Positions 53,375 to 62,086 of a stretch of 64,000 bases of DNA are shown one piece after another. The first letter of the stretch is position 1. The number at the start of each line of letters is the position of its first letter. The translations under genes were made by a program, and so were the position numbers. The notes beneath the pieces were generated by a model. It searched no databases and was not told where the DNA came from. It saw nothing but the letters and a program-made list of their open reading frames with translations. This DNA comes from Roseateles_C aquae. GTDB taxonomy: Bacteria > Pseudomonadota > Gammaproteobacteria > Burkholderiales > Burkholderiaceae_C. The stretch lies in the NCBI RefSeq assembly GCF_032337115.1, contig NZ_JAVXZY010000005.1, positions 337,222 to 401,221 on the forward strand, in the 5' to 3' direction.

Positions 53375-53566
53375 TCTTAATTTCCCTCGAAAGTGAATCG
53401 AAACTTGGCGCGCTCTACTTCTTGCTATTGCGGCACGCTGTGACCCGAAGTGTAAAGATGTAACAAAAACAAACAACACCTTGGATGCGGGGTGGTATCT
53501 GGTTGGTATGCGTACTGCGTCACGTACTTTCGGCGCTTGCGAAGGTGTCGGTTAGCATCGCCGCCC
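53375..53566. promoter_or_regulatory. Divergent region between the PEP-CTERM gene and lolC
   Basis: The 192-base gap is AT-richer around 53455-53480 (AACAAAAACAAACAACACC), which suits a promoter for the PEP-CTERM gene. For lolC, TAGCAT lies eight bases before the ATG. No clear operator is visible. Confidence 0.35.
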
Positions 53567-54826
53567 ATGAACTGGCCCTATGAATTGCAAATCGGTTGGC
53601 GCTACACCCGTGCCGGCCGGGGCGGGCGGCGCAACCGCTTCATCTCCTTCATCTCCGGCGTCTCCATGTTGGGCATTGCGCTCGGTGTGGCGGCGCTGAT
53701 CATCGTGCTGTCGGTGATGAATGGCTTCCAGAAGGAGGTGCGTGATCGCATGCTGGCGGTGATCTCGCATGTGGAGCTGCTGTCCTGGCAGGGCGAGGCG
53801 CTGCCCGACTGGCAGGCCACGGCTCGGCGTGCCGCCGAGCACGGCCAGGTTCAGGGCACGGCGCCCTTCATCGTCTCGCAGGCGCTGATCGTGCGCGGCG
53901 ATGGCACCCGCGGCGCGGTGGTGCGCGGCATTGACCCGGCGCGTGAGCCCGATGTCACGCCCTTGGCGCAGGAGTTGCGCCAGAACGGCGCGCTGGCGCG
54001 GCTGCAGCCGGGCGCCTGGGGCGTGCTGATCGGCATCGAGCTGGCGCGCAGCCTGGGTGTGCACGAGGGCGACAAGATCACGCTGGTGGCGCCCAGCGGT
54101 GATGTCACCGTGGCCGGCACGATGCCGCGCTACAAGCCCTTCACCGTGGTGGGCATCTTCAATGCCGGCCACTATGAGTACGACAGCGGCCTGGCGATGA
54201 TCCATATCGAGGACGCGGCGCGCTTCTTCCGTGTTGAAGGGCCGACTGGCGTGCAGCTGCGGCTCAAGGATGTGCACCAGGCCCGCCAGGTGGCCGGGCA
54301 GCTCAACGCGCAGATGGGCCAGGAGGTGAGGGTGCGGGACTGGACGCGCAGCAACGCCGCCTGGTACGACGCGGTGCAGGTCGAGAAACGGATGATGGGC
54401 ATCATCCTGACGCTGATCGTCGCCGTCGCTGCCTTCAATCTGGTGTCGACCCTGGTGATGACGGTGACCGACAAGCAGGCCGATATCGCCATCCTCAGAA
54501 CCTTTGGCGCGAGCCCGCGTTCCATCATGGGCATCTTCATGGTGCAGGGCGCCGCCTCGGGCGTGATCGGCACGCTCAGCGGCGTCGCCCTGGGCCTGCT
54601 GGTGGCCTTCAATATCGATGTGATCGTGCCGGCGATCGAGCGCCTGCTCAACGTCAGTTTCCTGCCCGGCAGCATCTATGTGATCAGTCGCATGCCCAGC
54701 GACCCGCAGTCCGAGGACATCGTGCCCATCGTGCTGATCTCGCTGCTGCTGGCCTTCCTGGCCACGCTCTATCCAAGCTGGCGCGCCAGCCGCGTGCAAC
54801 CGGCGGAGGCGCTCCGGTATGAGTGA
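53567..54826 (+). CDS. lolC: Lipoprotein-releasing ABC transporter permease (LolC/LolE family)
   Basis: Permease of 419 residues of the Lol system, which extracts outer-membrane lipoproteins from the inner membrane. It starts MNWPYELQIGWRYTRAGRG, with the first helix in SGVSMLGIALGVAALIIVLSVMNGFQKEVRDRML, a periplasmic domain at about 50-270, and three C-terminal helices (IILTLIVAVAAFNLVSTLVM; FMVQGAASGVIGTLSGVALGLLVAF; DIVPIVLISLLLAFLATLYPSWRA). The end PAEALRYE is the FtsX-family signature. lolD overlaps by eight bases. Only one permease gene is here, so it may be the single LolC/E (LolF-like) form. Confidence 0.93.
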   Translation: MNWPYELQIGWRYTRAGRGGRRNRFISFISGVSMLGIALGVAALIIVLSVMNGFQKEVRDRMLAVISHVELLSWQGEALPDWQATARRAAEHGQVQGTAPFIVSQALIVRGDGTRGAVVRGIDPAREPDVTPLAQELRQNGALARLQPGAWGVLIGIELARSLGVHEGDKITLVAPSGDVTVAGTMPRYKPFTVVGIFNAGHYEYDSGLAMIHIEDAARFFRVEGPTGVQLRLKDVHQARQVAGQLNAQMGQEVRVRDWTRSNAAWYDAVQVEKRMMGIILTLIVAVAAFNLVSTLVMTVTDKQADIAILRTFGASPRSIMGIFMVQGAASGVIGTLSGVALGLLVAFNIDVIVPAIERLLNVSFLPGSIYVISRMPSDPQSEDIVPIVLISLLLAFLATLYPSWRASRVQPAEALRYE

Positions 54827-55634
54827 ACATCAACCCCTCGACCAGGCTGTGCCTGGCCGGTCCCCCGCGGGGACGCCGACGGCTACGGGGGCTGCCCCAC
54901 AGCCAGACCGGCTCGCGTCGCCCTTGGGACGGCCCGGCGGGCGACACGATGCTGATTTGGTGCTCCAAGGCCAGGGCCTGACCCGCCGTTTCAGCGAAGG
55001 CGGCTTGAATGTGCAAGTGCTCAGCGGTGTGGACGTGCAGGTGGCACGCGGCCAGACGCTGGCCATCGTTGGCGCCTCGGGCTCCGGCAAGAGCACGCTC
55101 CTGCATCTGCTGGGCGGGCTGGATAAGCCCAGCAGCGGCACGGTGCGGCTGATGGGGCAAGACCTGGCACGGCTGGGCGAGCCGGCACTGGGCCGCTGGC
55201 GCAATCAGCATCTGGGTTTCGTCTACCAGTTCCATCACCTGCTGCCGGAGTTCAGCGCGCAAGACAATGTGGCGATGCCGCTGCGCGTGCGCCGGCTGCC
55301 GCTGGCCCATGCGCGCGAGCAGGCCGCCGCCGTGCTCAAGCGTGTGGGTCTGGGCGAGCGGCTTGCGCACCGGCCGGGCGAGTTGTCCGGCGGCGAGCGG
55401 CAACGGGTGGCGATTGCCCGCGCCCTGGTGACGCGGCCGGCCTGTGTGCTGGCCGATGAGCCGACCGGCAATCTGGACCGCAGCACCGCCCATGCCGTGT
55501 TCGATCTGATGCTGGAGTTGGCCGCCGAGCAGGGCACGGCCTTTGTGATGGTCACCCACGATCAGGAACTGGCCGCCCGATGTGAAACCCGATTGACCTT
55601 GGTGGGCGGGCATTTCGCTGCCGCGCTGAAGTAG
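54819..55634 (+). CDS. lolD: Lipoprotein-releasing system ATP-binding protein LolD
   Basis: ABC ATPase of 271 residues that powers the Lol permease. Walker A is GASGSGKSTLLHLLGG, the signature loop LSGGERQRVAIARALVTRP, Walker B CVLADEPTGNLD, and the H loop MVTHD. LolD is usually about 225-235 residues. The extra 45 residues at the N terminus, rich in Pro, Gly and Arg (AVPGRSPAGTPTATGAAPQP), come from a GC-rich stretch that resembles the intergenic repeats of this window. The next good start codons are a TTG or GTG around 54960, so the true start is uncertain. Confidence 0.92.
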   Translation: MSEHQPLDQAVPGRSPAGTPTATGAAPQPDRLASPLGRPGGRHDADLVLQGQGLTRRFSEGGLNVQVLSGVDVQVARGQTLAIVGASGSGKSTLLHLLGGLDKPSSGTVRLMGQDLARLGEPALGRWRNQHLGFVYQFHHLLPEFSAQDNVAMPLRVRRLPLAHAREQAAAVLKRVGLGERLAHRPGELSGGERQRVAIARALVTRPACVLADEPTGNLDRSTAHAVFDLMLELAAEQGTAFVMVTHDQELAARCETRLTLVGGHFAAALK

Positions 55635-55662
55635 CATCACGGGCCGCTCACGAGAATCGATC

Positions 55663-56532
55663 ATGACCACCAGCAGTACCCGTTTCATCCTCAAGCTCAG
55701 CTGTCCGGACCAGGCCGGCATCGTTCATGCCGTGACCGGCTTTTTGCTCGAACAGGGCGGCAACATCCTGACCTCGGCCCAGCATGGCGACGCTGACCAT
55801 CAGCGTTTCTTCATGCGCATCGAGTTCGAATGCGCAGCCGCCCAATCAGAGCAGGCCCTGCGCGAACGCTTCGCGCCGCTGGCCCAGCGGCTGCAGATGG
55901 ATTGGGAGCTGGTGGCCCGCGAGGCCAAGACGCGGGTGCTGCTGCTGGTGTCCAAGCTGGGCCATTGCCTGAACGACCTGCTGTTTCGCGTGCAGACCGG
56001 CCATCTGGCGGTTGAGATTCCGGCCATCGTGTCCAACCATCGTGACTTCTACCAGCTGGCCGCCTCGCACAACATTCCTTTCCATCACTTCCCGCTCTTG
56101 AACTCGACGCCCGAACAGAAGGCGGCGCAGGAACGCAAGATCCGCGAAGTGATCGAAGAGAACCAGATCGACCTGGTCGTGCTGGCCCGCTATATGCAAA
56201 TCCTTTCGCCCGAGATGTGCAAGTACCTGTCGGGCCGAGCGATCAATATCCACCACAGCTTCCTGCCCAGCTTCAAGGGCGCACGGCCCTATCACCAGGC
56301 GCATGAACGCGGCGTCAAGCTGATCGGTGCGACGGCGCATTACGTCACCTCCGATCTGGATGAGGGCCCCATCATCGAGCAGGAGGTCGCCCGCATCGAT
56401 CACAGCATGCCGCCCGAGCAGCTGGTGGCCATGGGCCGCGACGTGGAATGCGTGACGCTGGCCCGCGCGATCCAATGGCATGCCGAGCACCGTGTGCTGC
56501 TCAATGGCAATCGCACGGTGGTGTTCCGCTAG
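55663..56532 (+). CDS. purU: Formyltetrahydrofolate deformylase
   Basis: Enzyme of 289 residues that releases formate from 10-formyl-tetrahydrofolate to balance the one-carbon pool. The N-terminal ACT domain (residues 5-85) begins FILKLSCPDQAGIVHAVTGFLLEQGGNI. The formyl-transferase domain has RAINIHHSFLPSFKGARPYHQAHERGVKLIGATAHYVTSDLDEGPIIEQEV with the catalytic Asn-His pattern and Asp (about residues 205-255). It ends next to the tatD start (one base shared), so the two are coupled. Confidence 0.95.
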   Translation: MTTSSTRFILKLSCPDQAGIVHAVTGFLLEQGGNILTSAQHGDADHQRFFMRIEFECAAAQSEQALRERFAPLAQRLQMDWELVAREAKTRVLLLVSKLGHCLNDLLFRVQTGHLAVEIPAIVSNHRDFYQLAASHNIPFHHFPLLNSTPEQKAAQERKIREVIEENQIDLVVLARYMQILSPEMCKYLSGRAINIHHSFLPSFKGARPYHQAHERGVKLIGATAHYVTSDLDEGPIIEQEVARIDHSMPPEQLVAMGRDVECVTLARAIQWHAEHRVLLNGNRTVVFR

Positions 56533-57344
56533 TGTGGATAGACAGCCACTGCCATCTGGATGCGCCGGAATTCGACGCGGATCGTGATGCGGTGGTGGCG
56601 CGCGCCCGGCAGGTAGGCGTGACGCAGCTGGTGCTGCCGGCGGTGGCGGCCTTTGATTTCGACACGGTGCGCGAACTGGCGCACCGCCATGGTTTCGCCT
56701 ACGCGCTGGGCATCCACCCGCTTTATGTGATGCAGGCGGCGGAGCAAGACCTGACCCTGTTGGCCGAGCAGCTGCAGGCGCACCGCGATGATCCGCGCCT
56801 GGTCGCCATCGGCGAGATCGGCCTGGATTTCTTTGTGCCGGGGCTGGATGCGGTTCGCCAGCAGCATTTCTATCTGGAGCAGCTGAAGCTGGCGCGGCGC
56901 TTTGAGCTGCCGGTGATTCTGCATGTGAGGCGCAGCGCCGATCAGCTGCTGGCCGGGCTGCGCCGCCTGCCGGTCGCGGGCGGCATTGCCCATGCTTTCA
57001 ATGGCAGCGCGCAGCAGGCAGCGCGCTTTGTTGAGCTCGGTTTCAAGCTCGGCTTTGGCGGCACGCTGACGTATGAGCGCTCGCTACAGATCCGCCGCCT
57101 GGCGCAGACCCTGCCCGAGCGTGCGCTGGTGCTGGAAACCGATGCGCCCGACATCCCGCCGCACTGGCTCTACACGACGGCCGCCGATCGTGCTGCGGGG
57201 CAGGCCATGGGCCGCAACGAACCGGCCGAGCTGCCGCGCATCGCGCAGTGCCTGGCCGAGCTGCGCGGCTGGACGCTGGGCGAGGCAGCTCAGAACACCA
57301 GCGCCAACGTGCGGGCGGCACTGCCGCGCTTGTCGGCCTGCTGA
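56532..57344 (+). CDS. tatD: TatD family metal-dependent hydrolase
   Basis: TIM-barrel nuclease/hydrolase of 270 residues. Metal ligands appear in order: VWIDSHCHLDAPEFD near the start, IGEIGLDFF, LPVILHVRRSADQLL, AHAFNGS and VLETDAPDIPP. TatD-type enzymes show DNase activity in several bacteria. The start is a GTG at 56532 that shares a base with the purU stop; no ATG is close enough to keep the first metal motif. Confidence 0.9.
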   Translation: MWIDSHCHLDAPEFDADRDAVVARARQVGVTQLVLPAVAAFDFDTVRELAHRHGFAYALGIHPLYVMQAAEQDLTLLAEQLQAHRDDPRLVAIGEIGLDFFVPGLDAVRQQHFYLEQLKLARRFELPVILHVRRSADQLLAGLRRLPVAGGIAHAFNGSAQQAARFVELGFKLGFGGTLTYERSLQIRRLAQTLPERALVLETDAPDIPPHWLYTTAADRAAGQAMGRNEPAELPRIAQCLAELRGWTLGEAAQNTSANVRAALPRLSAC

Positions 57345-57347
57345 TCG

Positions 57348-57382
57348 CCCGCCCGCTGAGGGGCGGGTGGTCTTCACCACCC
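57348..57382. other. Overlapping hairpins between tatD and mscS
   Basis: One hairpin has arms CCCGCCC (57348-57354) and GGGCGGG (57361-57367). A second has arms GGGTGGT (57365-57371) and ACCACCC (57376-57382). They share the bases GGG at 57365-57367, so only one can form at a time. There is no T run. The gap is between convergent genes. Confidence 0.55.
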
Positions 57383-57389
57383 GTGCTGA

Positions 57390-58202
57390 TCAGCGATTCC
57401 GCGGCGCCAACGGTGTTTCCGGCAGCGGATAGCCGGCCGCGCCAAAGGTGGCGACCACGGCCTTGTGTGTATCGAAATAGACCTGCCAGTAGTGGTCGGT
57501 GTGGGTGTAGGGGCGCACGCACAGCAGCGGGCCTTCCGGCGTGAAGCTGAGGATCTCGACATCGGGCTGCGGCGTTGCCGCGACGTGGGGGATCTGCACG
57601 ATGGCGGCCTTCAGCCTCGCAATGGCATCGAGCGGGTCCACCGAGTTGGCGATCTTGGCCACGCAGTCGACGCGGCGCACCGGCAGCGTCGAGTAGTTCT
57701 GAATCGTGTCGGAGAAGATCTTGTTGTTGCCGATGATGGTCTGCACATTGTCCGGCGTGATCACCGTGGTGCCGAACAGGCCGATCTCGACGACGGTGCC
57801 GGTCACGCCGCCGACCTGCACAAAGTCGCCAACCTTAAAGGGCCGCAGCACCTGCATGAACACGCCGGCGGCAAAGTGGGTCAGCAAGCCGCCCCAGGCG
57901 GTGCCGATGGCCAGGCCGGCGCCGGCCAGCAGGGCGGCGAATGAGGTGGTCTGGATGCCGAAGATGTCCAGGATGGCCAGCACCAGCACGATGTTCAGGA
58001 GCACCGTCAGGATGGAGCGCAGATAGGTGGACAGCGTCGAATCGATCTTCTTGCCGCGTTCCAGCGCGGCGGCAAACAGGCGCACGACCAGCTGGATGAT
58101 CCAGCGGCCAACTACCCAAGCGGCCAGCGCGGCCAGCACCTTGAGCCCGAAGTCAGCGCCCTGGGTGCTGAGAAAATGCCATATGGCTTCGGTATTCATC
58201 AA
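57390..58202 (-). CDS. Small-conductance mechanosensitive channel (MscS family)
   Basis: Channel protein of 270 residues. Three membrane helices cover about residues 15-35, 58-80 and 85-115; the pore helix is TSFAALLAGAGLAIGTAWGGLLTHFAAGVF, followed by the beta domain (LRPFKVGDFVQVGGVTGTVVEIGLFGTTVITPDNVQTIIGNNKI, about residues 118-160) and an alpha/beta tail. It opens on membrane tension to relieve osmotic shock. A GGGAGG ribosome site precedes the ATG. It is divergent from the glycosylase gene by 11 bases. Confidence 0.93.
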   Translation of the reverse strand: MMNTEAIWHFLSTQGADFGLKVLAALAAWVVGRWIIQLVVRLFAAALERGKKIDSTLSTYLRSILTVLLNIVLVLAILDIFGIQTTSFAALLAGAGLAIGTAWGGLLTHFAAGVFMQVLRPFKVGDFVQVGGVTGTVVEIGLFGTTVITPDNVQTIIGNNKIFSDTIQNYSTLPVRRVDCVAKIANSVDPLDAIARLKAAIVQIPHVAATPQPDVEILSFTPEGPLLCVRPYTHTDHYWQVYFDTHKAVVATFGAAGYPLPETPLAPRNR

Positions 58203-58213
58203 ACAAACCTCCC

Positions 58214-58750
58214 ATGGTTAAGCCCGCCGGACAGCGGACGGCGGCCATCATCGCAGCGCCTGCCGTGCGCCTGCAAGGCCTGACCCCCTGTGTGACGCCG
58301 CACACACAGTGGCTGTTGCTGGGCAGCTTTCCTGGCCTGGCTTCCTTGCAGGCGCAGCAGTACTATGGCCACCCGCGCAATCAGTTCTGGCGTCTGCTCG
58401 GCACGGTGATGCGGCTGCCGCTGGCCGAGGCTGACTACGCGACACGCCTGGCCCTGCTGCGAGAGCACGACATCGGGCTCTGGGATGTGATCACCGAGAC
58501 CGAACGCGCGGGCAGCCTCGATGCCGATATCCGCGACCCGCTGGCCAGTGATTTGCACGGCCTGCTGGCCCGCCTGCCGCGGCTGCACACGATTGCCTTC
58601 AACGGCGGCACCGCGGCCCGGCTGGGCTTGCGTCAGCTGGGCAAGCTGGCGCAGCGCTACCGGGTGCTGAGTCTGCCCTCGTCCAGCCCGGCCTATACGC
58701 TGGGCTTCGAGCAGAAGCTGGCGGCCTGGCAGCAACTGCTTACGTCATGA
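58214..58750 (+). CDS. DNA-deoxyinosine glycosylase (UDG superfamily, family 6)
   Basis: Glycosylase of 178 residues that removes hypoxanthine (deoxyinosine) from DNA. The family core is LLLGSFPGLASLQAQQYYGHPRNQFWRLLGTVM (about residues 35-67), with LREHDIGLWDVITETERAGSLDADIRDP, FNGGTAA and LPSSSPAYTLGFEQKLAAW. The SFPGxxSLxxxQYYGHPRNxFW pattern is diagnostic of the hypoxanthine-DNA glycosylase group. The start at 58214 has no good ribosome site. Confidence 0.88.
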   Translation: MVKPAGQRTAAIIAAPAVRLQGLTPCVTPHTQWLLLGSFPGLASLQAQQYYGHPRNQFWRLLGTVMRLPLAEADYATRLALLREHDIGLWDVITETERAGSLDADIRDPLASDLHGLLARLPRLHTIAFNGGTAARLGLRQLGKLAQRYRVLSLPSSSPAYTLGFEQKLAAWQQLLTS

Positions 58751-58875
58751 AGAAGGCTTGAGGCCTGGCTGGCGCTGCCGATATCCAACAATGCGGCTGG
58801 CTCGATCACGCGACCGAAGGGCGTGGGGGCGGGGCATACTGCCGGCAGGCCTTGGTGGCTGCAGAACAGAGAACA

Positions 58876-59682
58876 ATGAGCAAGAAACAACAACAAGCCA
58901 GCAAGAAGCAGAACTGGACACCGGCCACGCTGTCTGAGTACGACGGCGTGCGTTTTCTGCACCTGGATTCGATCTGGGTGCAAGGCGCGATGCGCATCCG
59001 CAAGCCGCAGCAGATCGAGCTCGAGTATGTGCAGCGCATGATGGCCTGGATGCTCTGGCGCGATAGCGAAGCGCTGCGCGAGGGCCATGCGGTGCAGCTG
59101 GGCCTGGGGGCGGCGGCCATCACCCGCTTCAGCCACAAGGTGCTGCGCATGAAGACCACGGCGGTGGAACTGAACCCGACCGTCATTTCCGCCTGCCGCG
59201 CCTGGTTCCATCTGCCCGAGGACGACAAGCGTCTGACCGTGCTGAACGAGGACGCTGCCGCCTGGGTGGCCGATCCCGCGAACCTGCAGACGGTGCAGGT
59301 GCTCAATGTGGATCTCTACGACCACGACGCTGCCGGCCCGGTGCTGGACAGCGAGGAGTTCTACGCCCACTGCCGCGCCGTACTGGCCGATGGTGGCCTG
59401 ATGACCGTGAACCTGTTCGGCCGCGACGCCAGCTTCAATCGCAGTGCGCTGCGCATTGCGAAGGTGTTTGGCAGCGAGCAGGTCTGGAGCCTGGCGCCGA
59501 CCAAGGAAGGCAACACCGTCGTCGTTGCCGCCCGCGGCGTGCAGGTGCCTGATCGTGAAGAACTGGAGCGCAGAGCCGCTACCATCGAGTCGCTATACGA
59601 GCTGCCGGCGCGCAAATGGCTGCGCCTGGTGCGGCCCCTGCCTCAGTCCCTTCTTCAACAGCTTGCCGAGTCTGCGATCTGA
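58876..59682 (+). CDS. Spermidine synthase-like methyltransferase-fold protein
   Basis: Protein of 268 residues with the spermidine synthase fold: VQLGLGAAAITRFSHKVLRMKTTAVELNPTVISACRAWF is the SAM/dcSAM-binding loop, and LNVDLYDHDAAGPVLDSEEFYAHCRAVLADGGLMTVNLF the second half. The GGG-G-D loop of true polyamine synthases is changed (LGLGAAAIT), so polyamine synthesis is uncertain. A start tail of Lys/Gln (MSKKQQQASKKQ) is unusual. The end shares a base with the GspE-like gene, which hints at a functional link. Confidence 0.75.
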   Translation: MSKKQQQASKKQNWTPATLSEYDGVRFLHLDSIWVQGAMRIRKPQQIELEYVQRMMAWMLWRDSEALREGHAVQLGLGAAAITRFSHKVLRMKTTAVELNPTVISACRAWFHLPEDDKRLTVLNEDAAAWVADPANLQTVQVLNVDLYDHDAAGPVLDSEEFYAHCRAVLADGGLMTVNLFGRDASFNRSALRIAKVFGSEQVWSLAPTKEGNTVVVAARGVQVPDREELERRAATIESLYELPARKWLRLVRPLPQSLLQQLAESAI

Positions 59683-61496
59683 TGAATTCAAAGCCCCATT
59701 CGAGCAGGTCCGCCCCACAGGCGGTAGCCGCCGCGCCTGTACAGCCGGCCGGTCGGCTGGAGTGGCGCAGCCTGCTGCGCTGGTTGCTGGAAGATGGCCT
59801 GATCGATGAGCCTCAGGTGCAGCGCACCGAGCAGCGCTTTGGCGCTGGCGACAGCAGCCTGCATCCGCTGGTGCGCCTCGGTCATGCCGGGCTGAGCCGG
59901 CTGTCCAACGGCAAATCGCTGGATGTCGATGCGCTGACCGAATGGCTGGCTTCGCGCGCCAAGCTGCCGCTGCTGCGCATTGACCCGCTGAAGGTCGATG
60001 TGGGTCGGGTGGCCGACATCATGTCGATCGGCTATGCCGAGGCCAAGCGCTGCCTGCCGGTGCAGGTCGGGCTGACCGAGGTGACGATTGCGACCTCGGA
60101 GCCCTTCGACACCAGCTGGGTGGCACAGATCGAGTCGCACACGCGCAAGACGATCAAGCTGGTGGTGGCGAGCCCGATCGAGATCAGCCGTTTCACCACC
60201 GAGTTCTTCACGCTGGCGCGCTCGGTCCGTGCCGCGACCAAGACCGGCGAGGTGTCTCAGGTCACCAGCTTCGAGCAACTGGTCGAGCTGGGCCGCAGCA
60301 ACAAGCAGCTGGACGCGAACGACCAGGGCGTCGTCCAGGTGGTCGATTGGCTGTGGCAGTACGCGTTCGATCAGCGCGCCAGCGATATCCATCTGGAGCC
60401 ACGCCGCGAGATGGGCGTGATCCGCTTCCGCATCGACGGCGTGTTGCACACCGTCTATCAGCTGCCACCGTCGGTGATGCAGGCAATGACCTCGCGGATC
60501 AAGCTGCTGGGGCGCATGGATGTGGTCGAGCGGCGCCGTCCGCTGGATGGGCGCATCAAGACGCGCAATCCGGCCGGCGACGAGGTTGAGATGCGGCTGT
60601 CGACTTTGCCCACCGCCTTCGGCGAGAAGATGGTGATGCGCATCTTCGACCCGGACACCACCGTCAAGGATCTGGACCAGCTGGGCTTCTCCAGCCACGA
60701 TGCCGAGCGTTGGAACAAACTGGTCACTCAGGCGCACGGCATCATTCTCGTGACTGGCCCGACCGGCAGTGGCAAGACGACGACGCTGTACTCGACGCTG
60801 AAGCGATTGGCCACCGACGAGGTCAACGTCTGCACAATCGAAGACCCGATCGAAATGATCGAACCGGCCTTCAACCAGACCCAGGTGCAGTCGGCGCTGG
60901 AACTGGGCTTCGCCGAGGGCCTGCGCGCGCTGATGCGGCAGGACCCGGACATCATCATGGTCGGCGAGATCCGCGATCTGGAAACGGCCGAGATGGCGAT
61001 CCAGGCCGCGCTGACCGGCCACCTGGTGTTCAGCACGCTGCACACCAATGACGCCGTCTCGGCCGTGGCGCGGCTGACCGATCTGGGCGTGCCGCCTTAT
61101 CTCATCAACGCCACCGTGATCGGTGTGCTGGCCCAGCGCCTGGTGCGCACGCTCTGTGTGCACTGCAAGGCGCCCGATCCCACCGTCACCCGCGATTCGC
61201 TGAACGAGATGCTCAAGCACTGGCGGATGAATGGCGGTGTCAAGCCCTACAAGCCAGTGGGCTGCCTGGAATGCCGCAACACCGGCTTCCGCGGTCGTGC
61301 CGGCCTGTATGAACTGCTGAGCATGAGCGAGGCGGTGAAGAGCCACCTGCACCCGCGCTTCGACAACTCGGCGTTGCGCCGCCAGGCGGTGCAAGATGGC
61401 CTGCGCCCTTTGCGTCTGGCCGGAGCGATGAAGGTGGCTGAGGGCGTCACCACGCTGGAAGAGGTCTTGCGCAGCACCCCGCAGTGGGAAACCTGA
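59682..61496 (+). CDS. GspE/PilB-type secretion ATPase
   Basis: Hexameric ATPase of 604 residues from the type II secretion/type IV pilus family. An N-terminal MshEN-like region covers about 25-175; the catalytic domain has RASDIHLEPR, Walker A VTGPTGSGKTTTLYSTL (near residue 365), the Asp box EDPIEMIEP, Walker B RALMRQDPDIIMVGEIRDLETAEMA and the His box STLHTND. Zinc cysteines CVHCK and CLECRNTGF lie at about 495 and 528. No other secretion or pilus genes are adjacent, so it is an orphan GspE. Its start shares one base with the previous stop. Confidence 0.9.
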   Translation: MNSKPHSSRSAPQAVAAAPVQPAGRLEWRSLLRWLLEDGLIDEPQVQRTEQRFGAGDSSLHPLVRLGHAGLSRLSNGKSLDVDALTEWLASRAKLPLLRIDPLKVDVGRVADIMSIGYAEAKRCLPVQVGLTEVTIATSEPFDTSWVAQIESHTRKTIKLVVASPIEISRFTTEFFTLARSVRAATKTGEVSQVTSFEQLVELGRSNKQLDANDQGVVQVVDWLWQYAFDQRASDIHLEPRREMGVIRFRIDGVLHTVYQLPPSVMQAMTSRIKLLGRMDVVERRRPLDGRIKTRNPAGDEVEMRLSTLPTAFGEKMVMRIFDPDTTVKDLDQLGFSSHDAERWNKLVTQAHGIILVTGPTGSGKTTTLYSTLKRLATDEVNVCTIEDPIEMIEPAFNQTQVQSALELGFAEGLRALMRQDPDIIMVGEIRDLETAEMAIQAALTGHLVFSTLHTNDAVSAVARLTDLGVPPYLINATVIGVLAQRLVRTLCVHCKAPDPTVTRDSLNEMLKHWRMNGGVKPYKPVGCLECRNTGFRGRAGLYELLSMSEAVKSHLHPRFDNSALRRQAVQDGLRPLRLAGAMKVAEGVTTLEEVLRSTPQWET

Positions 61497-61612
61497 TCGG
61501 CACCATCACCTGGGGCGGCTGCCCTTACGTGGAAACCACACGAGAGCGGGCCAGGGGGCCTGCCTAGAATCGCGCGTCGGCGCTCAGCACTGCTCAGTAC
61601 AAGAGGTCCTGC
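61497..61612 (+). promoter_or_regulatory. Leader and promoter region of tctBA
   Basis: A -10-like TAGAAT lies at 61565-61570, giving a leader of about 35 bases that contains an AAGAGG ribosome site before the tctB ATG. The -35 region is weak. No terminator is visible after the GspE-like gene. Confidence 0.4.
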
Positions 61613-62077
61613 ATGAAGATCAAGAGTCAACGGGACTTCTGGTCCGGGTTGATGTTCGTGGCCGTCGGCCTGGCGTTTGCCTGGGGCGCTACCAACTACA
61701 GCTTTGGATCGTCAGCCAACCCTGGGCCGGGCTACTTTCCCTTTGGCTTGGGTATCCTGCTGGCCCTGCTTGGGGCCATGGTGTTGTTCAAAGCGCTGAC
61801 GATTGAATCCGACGGCGGCGCCCCGATCGGCAAGATCGCTTGGCGGCCGCTGCTGGTCATCACCCTCGCGATCACCTCTTTTGGCCTAGCGCTACCCCGC
61901 CTGGGTTTGCTGGTGACAATGCCGCTGCTGATCAGCTTGTCTGCGGCGGCGGGACAGGAGTTCCGCTGGAAGGATGCACTGCTCAACGGCGTGGTCTTGA
62001 CGGCGGGAAGCTGGGTGATTTTCGTCTGGGGCCTGAAGCTGACGATTCCGGTCTGGCCTGTCTATTTCGGCGGCTGA
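61613..62077 (+). CDS. tctB: Tripartite tricarboxylate transporter, TctB subunit
   Basis: Small membrane subunit of 154 residues with four predicted helices (FVAVGLAFAWGATNY; FPFGLGILLALLGAMVLFKAL; PLLVITLAITSFGLALP; LNGVVLTAGSWVIFVWGL). The DFWSGLMFVAVGLAFAWGATNYSFGSSANPGPGYFPFGLG segment is typical of TctB. It pairs with TctA in uptake of carboxylates. tctA follows after nine bases. Confidence 0.88.
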   Translation: MKIKSQRDFWSGLMFVAVGLAFAWGATNYSFGSSANPGPGYFPFGLGILLALLGAMVLFKALTIESDGGAPIGKIAWRPLLVITLAITSFGLALPRLGLLVTMPLLISLSAAAGQEFRWKDALLNGVVLTAGSWVIFVWGLKLTIPVWPVYFGG

Positions 62078-62086
62078 GGGCGCAGC

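Noticed and set aside
59688..61394. Minus-strand open frame of 568 codons opposite the GspE-like gene
   Set aside because: Same antisense artefact of high GC; the plus strand has intact Walker motifs.
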